Below are positions 55,719 through 64,000 of a stretch of 64,000 bases of DNA, in pieces. Origin of the DNA: Mycetocola manganoxydans (GTDB taxonomy: Bacteria > Actinomycetota > Actinomycetes > Actinomycetales > Microbacteriaceae); the NCBI RefSeq assembly GCF_003667545.1, contig NZ_RCUV01000001.1, forward strand, positions 1-64,000. Reading direction: 5' to 3'. Below the pieces are notes generated by a model that had not been told where the DNA came from, searched no databases, and saw only the letters and a list, made by a program, of their open reading frames with translations. A program made the translations under genes and the position numbers. Every line of letters begins with the position of its first letter. Position 1 is the first letter of the stretch.

Positions 55719-57947
55719 CTAGCGGTGGTCGCGCTCGTCGTGCGTGCGGCCGGACCCGGCGACGGGCGCCGGCATCGACTTCTGCATCTGAACGAGGAAC
55801 TCCACGTTGGACTGGGTTTCCTTGAGCTTTCCGAGGACGACTTCGAGTGCCTGCTGCTGGTCGAGGCCGGCGAGGGCGCGACGCAGCTTCCAGGTCACCC
55901 GGACCTCGTCGGCTCCGAGGAGCATCTCTTCGCGACGCGTCGAGGACGCGTTGACGTCGACGGCGGGGAAGATCCGCTTGTCTGCCAGCTGGCGCGAGAG
56001 GCGAAGCTCCGAGTTACCGGTGCCCTTGAACTCTTCGAAGATGACCTCGTCCATCTTGGACCCGGTCTCAACGAGCGCCGTGGCGAGAATGGTGAGCGAG
56101 CCACCGTTCTCGATGTTGCGCGCGGCTCCGAAGAAGCGCTTGGGCGGGTACAGGGCGGATGCGTCGACGCCACCGGAGAGGATCCGGCCGGAGGTCGGAG
56201 CTGCCAGGTTGTACGCGCGACCGAGGCGGGTGATCGAGTCGAGGAGCAGGACGACGTCATGTCCGAGTTCGACCAGTCGCTTCGCACGCTCGATGGCGAG
56301 CTCGGCGACGGTGGTGTGATCCTCAGCCGGACGGTCGAAGGTGGAGGCGATGACCTCGCCCTTCACCGTGCGCTGCATGTCGGTGACTTCCTCTGGGCGC
56401 TCGTCCACCAGGACGACCATGAGGTGGACCTCAGGGTTGTTGATCGAAATCGCGTTGGCGATCTGCTGGAGCACGATCGTCTTGCCCGCCTTGGGCGGCG
56501 CGACGATGAGTCCGCGCTGTCCCTTGCCGATCGGCGCGATGAGGTCGATGATCCGCTGCGTCAGCTTGCCAGGCTCGGTCTCGAGACGGAGACGGTCCTG
56601 CGGGTACAGCGGGGTGAGCTTGCCGAATTCGACACGCGCGGCTGCCTCGTCGACGGTCTGGCCGTTGACCGAGTCGACCTTGACGATCGCGTTGTACTTC
56701 TGGCGAGCGTTGGTGTCGTTCTCACGCGGCTGGCGGATGGCGCCGACGACGGCGTCACCCTTGCGCAGGTTGTACTTCTTGACCTGGCCGAGCGATACAT
56801 AGACGTCGTTCGAACCGGGCAGGTAGCCGGAGGTGCGGACGAAGGCGTAGTTGTCGAGAACGTCGAGGATGCCGGCGACGGGCAGGAGCACGTCATCGTC
56901 GGAGATCTCGGGCTCGAAGTCGGCGTTGTCTGTTCCGCCGCGGCGCTTGCGGTCGCGGTAACGGTTGCGGCCGTTGCGGCTGCCCTCGTCCTGCTGCTCG
57001 CGCTGTGCGTCACGGTTGCGGTCGTTGCGCTCGTTCGACTGGCGGTCGTCGCGCTCGGCCTGGCGGTCGCCGCGCTCGTTGCCCTGGCGGTCGTTGCGGT
57101 CGTTCGACTGGCGGTCGTTACCGTTCCGGTCGCCGCGGTTGCGGTCCTGCTTCTCTCCGCCGTTGTCATCGGAAGCCTGCGCCTGGTCGGCGTTGTTCCG
57201 GTTCCGGTTGCGGTTGCGTCCGCGGCCCTGACGAGGCTCCTGAGAGGAGTCGTCGGAGTCGGAAGACTCGGGAGAGTCAGCGCCGGCTGCTTCCGCCGCA
57301 GGAGTGTCGCTGCCGCTGGACTGCTCGGCTTCGGCGCGGTCGGCCTTCGAGCCACGTCCACGTCGGTTGTTCTTCTTCGGGCGCTGCGGTGCGGATTCTT
57401 CACCGGACTCGCTCGCCTGCTGGTCTGCCTGGGCAGGAGCGTCAGCCGCAGGGGCCTCGGTTGCCTGAACCTCATCCGCTGAGGTCCCGGTAGCCGGGGC
57501 TTCGGCGACGACGGGAGCGTCTGGGATCTGCGTCGCACCGTCGGCGTTGACGTGGCCGGCTGCCGAGATGGGAGCCGCCTCTTTCGCCGACTGCGTCGTG
57601 GCACGGCGGGGTGCGCGCTTGCGAACGACGGGAGCGGGCTGCTCGGCGGGAGCGTCAGACTGGGCCTGCTCGGCGACGACGGCGGGGGCCTCGACGACGG
57701 GCGCCTGGGTCTCGGCAGGAGCGTCCGCCGCGGCGTCAGTCAGGGTGTCGGAAGCAACGGGCAGCTCTGCCCCGTCGGTCGCGGCAGCCGCCTGAGCCTC
57801 GGAAATCTTCTCCACGAGTTCCCCCTTGCGAAGTTTGGATGCGCCCTGAATACCCCACTGGCTGGCAAGCAGCTGCAGGTCTGAGACCTTGAGGGAGGTC
57901 AGGTTTGCGCCTGATTCCGTATCGAAACGGATGTTGACATTGGTCAC
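55719..57947 (-). CDS. rho: Transcription termination factor Rho
   Basis: A 742-residue Rho, about 320 residues longer than the E. coli protein. An N-terminal SAP/Rho_N-type helical region ([30 protein letters not shown]) is followed by a long low-complexity insertion (about 55-335). This is first Ala/Pro/Glu-rich, then rich in Asn, Arg, Asp and Gln (NRNRNRNN and [17 protein letters not shown]). The RNA-binding cold-shock-like domain ([22 protein letters not shown]) and the RecA-type motor with P-loop [10 protein letters not shown] are complete. Such insertions are known in actinobacterial Rho and add RNA affinity. GTG 57947 has GGGGGAAGGA upstream. Confidence 0.97.
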   Translation of the reverse strand: MTNVNIRFDTESGANLTSLKVSDLQLLASQWGIQGASKLRKGELVEKISEAQAAAATDGAELPVASDTLTDAAADAPAETQAPVVEAPAVVAEQAQSDAPAEQPAPVVRKRAPRRATTQSAKEAAPISAAGHVNADGATQIPDAPVVAEAPATGTSADEVQATEAPAADAPAQADQQASESGEESAPQRPKKNNRRGRGSKADRAEAEQSSGSDTPAAEAAGADSPESSDSDDSSQEPRQGRGRNRNRNRNNADQAQASDDNGGEKQDRNRGDRNGNDRQSNDRNDRQGNERGDRQAERDDRQSNERNDRNRDAQREQQDEGSRNGRNRYRDRKRRGGTDNADFEPEISDDDVLLPVAGILDVLDNYAFVRTSGYLPGSNDVYVSLGQVKKYNLRKGDAVVGAIRQPRENDTNARQKYNAIVKVDSVNGQTVDEAAARVEFGKLTPLYPQDRLRLETEPGKLTQRIIDLIAPIGKGQRGLIVAPPKAGKTIVLQQIANAISINNPEVHLMVVLVDERPEEVTDMQRTVKGEVIASTFDRPAEDHTTVAELAIERAKRLVELGHDVVLLLDSITRLGRAYNLAAPTSGRILSGGVDASALYPPKRFFGAARNIENGGSLTILATALVETGSKMDEVIFEEFKGTGNSELRLSRQLADKRIFPAVDVNASSTRREEMLLGADEVRVTWKLRRALAGLDQQQALEVVLGKLKETQSNVEFLVQMQKSMPAPVAGSGRTHDERDHR

Positions 57948-58252
57948 TGAGAGTGGGTTCCTTCCCCCTGATCCACGAAGAACGCGTCAGGAGAGCTCAT
58001 CGCGTTGGCAGGAGGGTCCGTCAGAATGACTCGCACCCTGCACGCCGTGCACATCCCAGAACAGGGACACGCAATGCTGTCAGCGATGGCGTTGGGTTTG
58101 CAGAAATCACCCGAAGGCCAGATTTGCCTGTTCGGCAAGCCTGTCGGGATCGCCCCAACTCTATCACTTCCGCAACTTCGCCCTGCACCCCCGCGAACGG
58201 GGTTGCGTCGCGCTCTCTACCCGGATATGACGGATGCGCGATGTCGCGGGGA
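57948..58252 (-). promoter_or_regulatory. Long leader upstream of rho
   Basis: About 300 bp before the rho start on the minus strand. A small frame opening at TTG 58138 (or ATG at about 58054) runs to a stop that overlaps the rho GTG as GTGA, with a cysteine-rich stretch CPCSGMCTAC. It may be a leader peptide or chance. A TTGCC-N5-GGCAA hairpin is at 58126-58140. rho is autoregulated through its leader in other bacteria, so regulation here is plausible. Confidence 0.45.
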
Positions 58253-58477
58253 CTGCCGCCCGTAACGTCGGCGAGGTGGTCGCGGGTCGCACGCACGTTC
58301 CCGAGGTTGCCTTAGGTTGGGCTGCCGCCGTTCGCGTCGGCGAGGTGGTCGCGGGTCGCACGCACGTTCCCGAGGTTGCCTTAGGTTGGGCTGCCGCCCG
58401 TAACCTCGGCGAGGTGGTCGCCGGTCGCACGCACGTTCCCGAGGTTGCCTTAGGTTGGGCTGCCGCCGTTCGCGTCG
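58253..58477. repeat. 69-bp tandem repeat overlapping the thrB 3' end
   Basis: Three full copies of a 69-bp unit start at 58270, 58339 and 58408, with a partial unit before. Copies are nearly identical except for a 9-base stretch that alternates between GTTCGCGTC and CGTAAC[C/G]TC. The copy nearest thrB contains the last codons and TAA stop of thrB (58450-58476), so the other units are downstream duplications of the gene end. Because 69 is divisible by 3, open frames on both strands encode a 23-residue repeat; I consider these incidental. Confidence 0.9.
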
Positions 58478-59385
58478 CTTCGCGACGCGCCTCGCACATC
58501 CACTGTGAGCAACATGCTCTCCCACGCAGTCTCAGACTGTGAGGCGAACAGCTCAGCCGCTTCGAGGCGCTGCCCCGGGCCGTCCGCGAGAACCAGGATG
58601 GAGGGCCCGGCGCCGGAGACGACGGCAGCGAAGCCGTGGGAACGCAACAGAGTGACCATCCGCCCGGTCTCGGGCATCGCCGAGGCGCGGTAGTTCTGGT
58701 GCAGGCGGTCTTCTGTCCCTGCGAACAGCAATTCAGGGCTCTGGGTGAGCGCGGCGATCAACAGCGCCGACCGGGAGACGTTGAAGACGGCATCCTCGTG
58801 GGGAACGCTGAGCGGCTGCAGGCTCCTGGCGACCTTCGTCGACAGCGTGTGCTGCGGTACGAACACGAGCGGGGAAACTCCGCGATGAACAAGGAGCTTC
58901 TTGTGCTGCGGGCCGTCTTCTTCCATCCACGCGATCGTCAGGCCGCCGAACAGGGCTGGTGCGACGTTGTCCGGGTGCCCTTCGAGGTCGGTGGCGATAC
59001 GCAGGAGAGTGTCTGAATCGATGTCGACGATGCCGTCGAGCAAGCCTTGCGCTGCCACGATTCCCGCGACCACGGCTGCCCCGGAGGATCCGAGTCCACG
59101 ACCGTGCGGGATGACGTTGTTCGCGATGAGGTCGACGCCGGGGACGGGCCGTCCAAGCACCTCGAAGGTGTGGGCGAGCGAACGCACGACCAGGTTGGAT
59201 TCGTCGGTCGGAACGATCCCTTCACCGACACCGCGGACGTCGACGGATGCCCCCGGCTGGTCCCTGACCGTGACGGTGACTTCGTCGTAAACACTCAGTG
59301 CGAGACCGAGTGTGTCGAACCCCGGTCCGAGGTTCGCCGAGGTGGCCGGGACGCGAACCGTGACGGAGCGGCCCGTCAGGCTCAC
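58450..59385 (-). CDS. thrB: Homoserine kinase
   Basis: A 311-residue GHMP kinase that phosphorylates homoserine for threonine synthesis. The opening [29 protein letters not shown] and the ATP loop [15 protein letters not shown] are typical; a third motif [13 protein letters not shown] is near the C-terminus. GTG 59385 overlaps the thrC stop (GTGA), so translation is coupled. The last nine codons (SDANGGSPT) lie in the 69-bp tandem repeat, so the natural C-terminus may have been altered by the duplication. Confidence 0.95.
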   Translation of the reverse strand: MSLTGRSVTVRVPATSANLGPGFDTLGLALSVYDEVTVTVRDQPGASVDVRGVGEGIVPTDESNLVVRSLAHTFEVLGRPVPGVDLIANNVIPHGRGLGSSGAAVVAGIVAAQGLLDGIVDIDSDTLLRIATDLEGHPDNVAPALFGGLTIAWMEEDGPQHKKLLVHRGVSPLVFVPQHTLSTKVARSLQPLSVPHEDAVFNVSRSALLIAALTQSPELLFAGTEDRLHQNYRASAMPETGRMVTLLRSHGFAAVVSGAGPSILVLADGPGQRLEAAELFASQSETAWESMLLTVDVRGASRSDANGGSPT

Positions 59386-60464
59386 GCGGAGCCCTTGGCC
59401 AGTCCGAGGACGCTCGCGACCTCGCTGACGTCGACGGGGACGATCGTCGGGGCGATCTCGCCACCGTCTGCGTTCTTCAGTGCCCACTGGGGGTCCTTGA
59501 GCCCGTGACCCGTGACGGTCAGGACGACCGTGGACCCGGCTGGGACCTGCCCGGCTTCTGCCCGCTCGAGCAGGCCTGCGACGCTGATCGCGGAGGCCGG
59601 CTCCACGAAGATGCCGACCTCGGCGGAGAGGATGCGCTGGGCGGCGAGGATCATGTCGTCCTCGATCGCCCCGAAGTAGCCGTCGGTAGCTTCACGGGCT
59701 GCGAGCGCGAGGTCCCAGGAAGCCGGGTTGCCGATCCGGATGGCGCTGGCAACGGTTTCGGGGTTCTTGACGACGCTGCCGTTGACGAGTGGCGCGCTTC
59801 CTGCCGCCTGGAAACCGAACATCCTGGGCAGACGGGTGCTGATTCCGCGCTCCAGTTCTTCGGTGTAGCCGCGGGTGTACGCGGTGTAGTTTCCGGCGTT
59901 TCCGACCGGGATGAAGTGGAAGTCCGGTGCGTCTTCGAGAACCTCGACAACCTCGAATGCTGCGGTCTTCTGTCCTTCGATCCGGTCGTTGTTGACCGAG
60001 TTGACGAGGTGTACCGGGTAGTTCGCGGAGAGTTCGCGGGCGATGTCGAGGCAGTCGTCGAAGTTGCCCTGAACCTGGATGAGCTGGGCGTTGTGGGCGA
60101 TCGCCTGGGCGAGCTTGCCCATGGCGATCTTGCCCTCGGGAACGAGAACGGCCGCGGTGATCCCCGCGTGGGTGGCGTATGCGGCGGCCGACGCCGAGGT
60201 GTTCCCGGTGGAGGCACAGATGACGGCCTTGGCACCGGCTTCGACGGCCTTCGACACGGCCATCGTCATTCCGCGGTCCTTGAAGGAACCGGTCGGGTTC
60301 ATGCCTTCGTACTTGACCCACACCTTCGCGCCGGTGCGCGCCGAGAGGGCAGCCGCGTAGATGAGAGGCGTTCCGCCCTCACCGAGGCTGATGATGGGGG
60401 TCTTGTCGGACACATCGAGACGGTCTGCGTATTCGTGCAGAACTCCGCGCCACTGCTTGGCCAT
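59382..60464 (-). CDS. thrC: Threonine synthase
   Basis: A 360-residue PLP enzyme that converts O-phosphohomoserine to threonine. The Schiff-base lysine is Lys62 in [10 protein letters not shown], and the phosphate loop is [13 protein letters not shown]. This is the compact bacterial class without the long N-terminal domain of the E. coli form. It lies 2 bp after hom and overlaps thrB. Confidence 0.97.
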   Translation of the reverse strand: MAKQWRGVLHEYADRLDVSDKTPIISLGEGGTPLIYAAALSARTGAKVWVKYEGMNPTGSFKDRGMTMAVSKAVEAGAKAVICASTGNTSASAAAYATHAGITAAVLVPEGKIAMGKLAQAIAHNAQLIQVQGNFDDCLDIARELSANYPVHLVNSVNNDRIEGQKTAAFEVVEVLEDAPDFHFIPVGNAGNYTAYTRGYTEELERGISTRLPRMFGFQAAGSAPLVNGSVVKNPETVASAIRIGNPASWDLALAAREATDGYFGAIEDDMILAAQRILSAEVGIFVEPASAISVAGLLERAEAGQVPAGSTVVLTVTGHGLKDPQWALKNADGGEIAPTIVPVDVSEVASVLGLAKGSA

Positions 60465-60466
60465 AT

Positions 60467-61774
60467 CTAGACTCCTTCTACTCGTAGAACACTGACAACT
60501 GTGGTGACGACGTCGCTGGCGTCGAGCCGAGCGACGGTCGCCTGGAGAGCATGTTCGCGCGCGGCGTGGGTGCCGATCACGAGGAACGCTGTTCCGGACT
60601 GTTCGGGGTCGATTCTCTGCTCGACGGTCTCGACCGAGACGCCGCCGTCCGCGAAGATCGATGCGACGGCGGCGAGGACGCCCTGCAGGTCGCTCACCCG
60701 GAGGGTGATCTGATACTTGGTGATGACGTCGCCGATCGGCAGAAGCGGAAGGTCGGCGTGCGTCGATTCCCCGAGCCCTGGCCCGCCCGCGATGTGGCGG
60801 CGAGCCGCAGAGACGAGGTCGCCGAGGACCGCGGATGCCGTCTGGACTCCCCCGGCACCTGCGCCGTAGAACATCAGCGGACCGGCTGCTTCGGCTTCGA
60901 CGAAGACGGCATTGTTGCCACCGTGGACGGCCGCAAGCGGATGCTCCCGGTCGACGAGCGCGGGGTACACACGTGCCGAGATTCCCTCGGTGCCGTCGGC
61001 AGCGGTGATCCGCTCAGCGATGGCAAGGAGTTTGATGACGTATCCGGCGGCGCGGGCTGCTTCGATCTGCGCGGCGGTGATGTTCTCGATGCCCTCACGG
61101 TAGACACCGTCGGCGGGGACGGAACTGTGGAACGCGAGGCTCGCGAGGATGGTGGCCTTCTGCGCTGCGTCGTAGCCGCCGACGTCGAGCGTCGGGTCTG
61201 CCTCGAGGAAGCCGAGATCGAACGCCGTCTTCTGGGCGTCCTCCATGCTGTCGCCGAACCGGTCCATCCGGTCGAGAATGAAGTTCGTCGAACCGTTCAC
61301 GATCGCGAGGATGCGTTTGACGTTGTCGCCGGCGAGGCTGTCACGCAATGGTCGGATGATCGGGATCGCAGCTGCGACGGCCGCTTCGTAGTAGATCTCA
61401 GCGCCGACCTGTTCGGTGGCGTCGAAGAGCTCGGGGCCGTGGGCGGCGAGGAGGGCTTTGTTCCCCGTGACGACGTCAGCGCCAGCGGTGATGGCCTGGA
61501 GGATGAGGGTTCGAGCTGGTTCGATGCCGCCCATCAGCTCGATGACGATGTCCGCCCCGACGACGAGCGTCTCGGCATCCGTCGTGAGGAGGTCGCGCGG
61601 AAGGTCGACGTCGCGCTTCGCGTCGAGATCCCTCACGGCGATGCCGACGAGCTCGAGTTTCGCGCCGACGCGGGCGGCGAGTTCGTCTCCATTGGCGAGC
61701 AGGAGTCTCGCGACCTGCGATCCAACGGATCCGGCGCCAAGCAGCGCCACACGGACAGTGCGGTATTCGGTCAT
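60467..61774 (-). CDS. hom: Homoserine dehydrogenase
   Basis: A 435-residue homoserine dehydrogenase, which reduces aspartate semialdehyde to homoserine at the branch to threonine and methionine. The Rossmann loop is GAGSVGS (13-19); the catalytic region contains [48 protein letters not shown]-terminal ACT domain (about 350-430, [32 protein letters not shown]) suggests threonine feedback inhibition. Its start overlaps the lysA stop (ATGA). Confidence 0.97.
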   Translation of the reverse strand: MTEYRTVRVALLGAGSVGSQVARLLLANGDELAARVGAKLELVGIAVRDLDAKRDVDLPRDLLTTDAETLVVGADIVIELMGGIEPARTLILQAITAGADVVTGNKALLAAHGPELFDATEQVGAEIYYEAAVAAAIPIIRPLRDSLAGDNVKRILAIVNGSTNFILDRMDRFGDSMEDAQKTAFDLGFLEADPTLDVGGYDAAQKATILASLAFHSSVPADGVYREGIENITAAQIEAARAAGYVIKLLAIAERITAADGTEGISARVYPALVDREHPLAAVHGGNNAVFVEAEAAGPLMFYGAGAGGVQTASAVLGDLVSAARRHIAGGPGLGESTHADLPLLPIGDVITKYQITLRVSDLQGVLAAVASIFADGGVSVETVEQRIDPEQSGTAFLVIGTHAAREHALQATVARLDASDVVTTVVSVLRVEGV

Positions 61775-63174
61775 CGGGCATCCAATCCGGCGTCTCGCGC
61801 CAGCAGGTCGGCTTCGGTCTCACCGCGAACGATCACACGGGCGGCACCGTCTCGGACAGCGACGACCGGCGGGCGCCCCAGATAGTTGTAATTGCTCGCG
61901 AGCGACCAGCAGTAGGCGCCCGTCGCTGGAACGGCGACGAGGTCGCCAGGGGCGACATCGCCAGGCAGGTAGTCGTCGGAGACGACGATGTCGCCGGATT
62001 CACAGTGCTTGCCCGCGAGGCGGATGAGCGCGGGCCCGGCGTCGGAGGACCGGCCGGCAAGACGGACGGAGTAGTCGGCGCCGTAGAGGGCTGGCCTGGC
62101 ATTGTCGCTCATGCCCCCGTCGACGCTGACGTAGCGACGAACGGCGGAGACACCGGAATCGCTCTGGAGTTCGACGTCCTTCGTGGTTCCCACTTCGTAG
62201 AGCGTGAAGGTGCTCGGGCCGACGACGGCGCGACCGGGCTCGAACGCGACGTGCGGTACCGGCACTCCGAGTCGCTCGCACTCCGTTCGGACGATGCGGG
62301 CGATTTCTCGCGCGAGTTCGTCGATCGGCGTCGGGTCGTCGGCGTCTGTGTATGCGATGCCGAAGCCGCCACCGAGGTTGAGTTCGGGAACAGGTCCGAG
62401 GGCGAGGAGGTCGCGGTGCACGGTCAGGAGCCGCGCGGCGGACTCCGCGAAACCATCCGAGCCGAAGATCTGGGAACCGATGTGGCAGTGCAGGCCGAGG
62501 AACTCGAGCGAGTCCTCCGCGCGGATCAGTGCGACAGCATCCGCTGCCGTTTCGAGGGGGAGGCCGAACTTCTGGTCCTCATGTGCCGTCGCGAGGAAAT
62601 CGTGGGTGTGTGCGTGCACGCCGCTGTTGACGCGCAAACGGACAGCCTGTCGTCTGCCGTGGCGGGCAGCGGCGGCAGCGACGCGGGGAATCTCCTGCAG
62701 GCTGTCGACGACGATCGCTCCGATGCCCGCTTCGACGGCCCGGTCGAGCTCGGCGAGGGACTTGTTGTTCCCGTGCAACCCGAGACGCGATGCATCCACT
62801 CCCGCCGCGAGCGCGACGGCGAGTTCCCCGCCGGAGCAGACGTCGATGTTGAGTCCGGCGTCACGGACCCACCTCGCGACTTCGGCGCACAGGAACGCCT
62901 TCCCGGCGTAATAGACGGTGGCGGAGCTGCCGATTGCGGTGAATTCACGCTGGAACGCGGAGAGGATGGTGGCAGCGCGGTCGCGGACATCCGTCTCGTC
63001 GACGACGTAGAGCGGGGTGCCGAACTGTGCGGCGAGCTCGGGAGCGCTCACACCGGCGACCGTGATCTCTCCACGATCCGACCGGGAGACGTTTGCCGCC
63101 CAGACGCCGTCGGCCAGGGCATTGGCGTCATCGGGGACGCGCAGCCACGACGGGGCAAGTGGGTGAGAAGCCAC
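61771..63174 (-). CDS. lysA: Diaminopimelate decarboxylase
   Basis: A 467-residue PLP enzyme of the alanine-racemase fold that makes lysine from meso-diaminopimelate. The PLP lysine is Lys92 (VYYAGKAFLC); LGLHCHIGSQI, NLGGGFGIAY and EPGRAVVGPST follow, and the second active-site cysteine is in HCESGDIV. GTG 63174 gives the usual actinobacterial N-terminus (ASHPLAPSWLRVPDDANALADGVWAANV); the extra upstream frame is not conserved in character. It heads the lysA-hom-thrC-thrB operon. Confidence 0.95.
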   Translation of the reverse strand: MASHPLAPSWLRVPDDANALADGVWAANVSRSDRGEITVAGVSAPELAAQFGTPLYVVDETDVRDRAATILSAFQREFTAIGSSATVYYAGKAFLCAEVARWVRDAGLNIDVCSGGELAVALAAGVDASRLGLHGNNKSLAELDRAVEAGIGAIVVDSLQEIPRVAAAAARHGRRQAVRLRVNSGVHAHTHDFLATAHEDQKFGLPLETAADAVALIRAEDSLEFLGLHCHIGSQIFGSDGFAESAARLLTVHRDLLALGPVPELNLGGGFGIAYTDADDPTPIDELAREIARIVRTECERLGVPVPHVAFEPGRAVVGPSTFTLYEVGTTKDVELQSDSGVSAVRRYVSVDGGMSDNARPALYGADYSVRLAGRSSDAGPALIRLAGKHCESGDIVVSDDYLPGDVAPGDLVAVPATGAYCWSLASNYNYLGRPPVVAVRDGAARVIVRGETEADLLARDAGLDAR

Positions 63175-63314
63175 AGCAGGAACCAATCGTGCGGAGTGGA
63201 CGTACCGCGCGGGTGAGCGGTGGAGACAGGTCGATTCTATCGAGAGATCGGCCGTGCCCATGAAATTGTGGCATTGAGCGTATGCGGCTCGGAGAATCCG
63301 GCCGGGCTCCGGCG

Positions 63315-64000
63315 TCAGGCCGGGCACTCCCCCGTCGTCCTGAGCGCCTGACCCGAGAGGACGAAGTTCGACGCCGAAAGGTCGAGGGTCGCCAGGCCGT
63401 TCCGCACCTCGATCCCCGAAATCGTGACCCCTTCGGGCAGCTTCTCGGCGACGCAGATGCGGATCGGTTCTGAGCCGACGATCTGTTCCACGAGGCCTGA
63501 GAGGTCGAGGTCGCCGATCACGGTCGTCACCTCGGCGCTCTCCGGTGTCAGCAGGACTTCGGTTCCGTCTGGGACGAGGGATGCCGTCACCCGGTAACCG
63601 ACCGGAATCCCAAAGAAGGTCGTCGAGTCTTCGTAGCCCACCGTGTCATCGTTGAGCGTCAACTCGGGGTCGTTTCCCGGCAAGGTGAGCAGCTCGTTGA
63701 GGGCGGGCTGGTCGAGGCTCGCCGTTGCGGCGATGTCGTCGATCGCGCTCTTGAGGTCGAGGGGAACCCCGGATGCCGCCACGCGCACGTTCTCGACCGG
63801 GATGTCGTCGAACCTGGCGTCAGCCGACGTCAGGGTGACGGTGTCCATCCGGCCGCTGAGCAGTTGCAGCAGCACCCAGTCGCCCGCGATGTCGACATCG
63901 ACGGTTCCCTCGACGTTCGAGGGCAGACTCGCTTCGGCGGCCGCCGCGACGGAATCCTCGGCGATGCCCCGCGTGACGGTCTCGGCGAGGAAGGCTCCAC
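63315..64000 (-). CDS. DUF2993 (LmeA-like) protein, partial at window edge
   Basis: The C-terminal part of a DUF2993 protein; the frame stays open through the right edge of the window, so the start is outside. Visible sequence includes LPSNVEGTVDVDIAGDWVLLQLLSGRMDTVTLTSADARFDDIPVENVRVAASGVPLD and ends ASNFVLSGQALRTTGECPA. The family includes the mycobacterial mannosyltransfer co-factor LmeA, a phospholipid-binding envelope protein. The first in-frame ATG in view (63875) is clearly internal to the conserved domain. Confidence 0.85.
   Translation of the reverse strand, partial: GAFLAETVTRGIAEDSVAAAAEASLPSNVEGTVDVDIAGDWVLLQLLSGRMDTVTLTSADARFDDIPVENVRVAASGVPLDLKSAIDDIAATASLDQPALNELLTLPGNDPELTLNDDTVGYEDSTTFFGIPVGYRVTASLVPDGTEVLLTPESAEVTTVIGDLDLSGLVEQIVGSEPIRICVAEKLPEGVTISGIEVRNGLATLDLSASNFVLSGQALRTTGECPA

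Noticed and set aside
54648-57482. 944-codon open frame on the plus strand opposite prfA and rho
   Set aside because: It is the antisense shadow of two clearly recognised genes; its composition (runs of Val, Ala, Leu) mirrors the rho low-complexity region.
58253-58477. Tandem array considered as a CRISPR
   Set aside because: Units are directly contiguous 69-mers without unique spacers, no cas genes are near, and one unit encodes the end of thrB.
58234-58542. 102-codon plus-strand frame encoding a 23-residue repeat
   Set aside because: The frame exists only because the repeat length is a multiple of three; frames on the other strand are also open, and thrB occupies part of the region.

Overview
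The window is a GC-rich actinobacterial chromosome segment, most likely from the family Microbacteriaceae (relatives of Leifsonia, Salinibacterium or Cryobacterium). The evidence is gene content and order: lysA-hom-thrC-thrB-rho-prfA next to prmC, a threonylcarbamoyl-AMP synthase, a WecA-type transferase, an AtpI-like protein and a complete F-type ATP synthase operon, all on the minus strand. Short epsilon and long delta ATP synthase subunits, GTG starts in many genes and a MEP (non-mevalonate) isoprenoid pathway fit as well. The species cannot be named from sequence alone.

Layout. 1-5.3 kb is gene-poor and looks less GC-rich by eye. It holds a frameshifted AraC-type regulator, an orphan membrane sensor kinase, and a two-gene regulator/membrane-protein operon whose promoter carries two perfect 21-bp palindromes. 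5.3-16.5 kb is metabolic: tautomerase-like protein, alpha/beta hydrolase, ispG, a CoA-transferase pair divergent from a thiolase, an acetoin reductase-like SDR, a prolyl oligopeptidase, a PLP decarboxylase, a VOC protein with no standard start codon, DUF2277 and a SHOCT membrane protein. 16.5-21.6 kb encodes a NarL-type two-component pair. Its kinase gene is split by a 3.2-kb ISL3-family transposon with an exact 8-bp target duplication; the transposon carries a GlxA-like regulator and a small monooxygenase-fold protein. 21.6-30.4 kb: rseP, a MurE-like ligase, dxr, an FKBP lipoprotein, PlsC, OsmC, asparaginase and alanine dehydrogenase. 30.4-41.6 kb: an orphan EccC-like FtsK/SpoIIIE ATPase, a PP2C phosphatase, DUF4192, a heterodimeric ABC exporter, an aldo/keto reductase and two alkylation-repair genes (ogt, tag).

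41.6-64 kb is a housekeeping block: yaaA, atpCDGAHFEB, the AtpI-like gene, wecA, tsaC-type gene, prmC, cysK-cysE (opposite strand), prfA, rho, thrB, thrC, hom, lysA and a DUF2993 gene cut by the window edge. The atp genes make ATP. The lysA-hom-thrC-thrB run makes lysine, homoserine and threonine with overlapping start/stop codons that suggest translational coupling. prfA and prmC form a termination-factor/methylase pair, split here by cysKE.

The least ordinary sequence features are: the transposon with three end repeats and a duplicated 128-bp left segment; a 65-bp double-hairpin repeat present twice (24.55 kb and 39.30 kb); a 69-bp tandem array that duplicates the 3' end of thrB; the paired palindromes at 5.0 kb; and an apparent AUC start codon. 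No rRNA, tRNA or CRISPR array was recognised.
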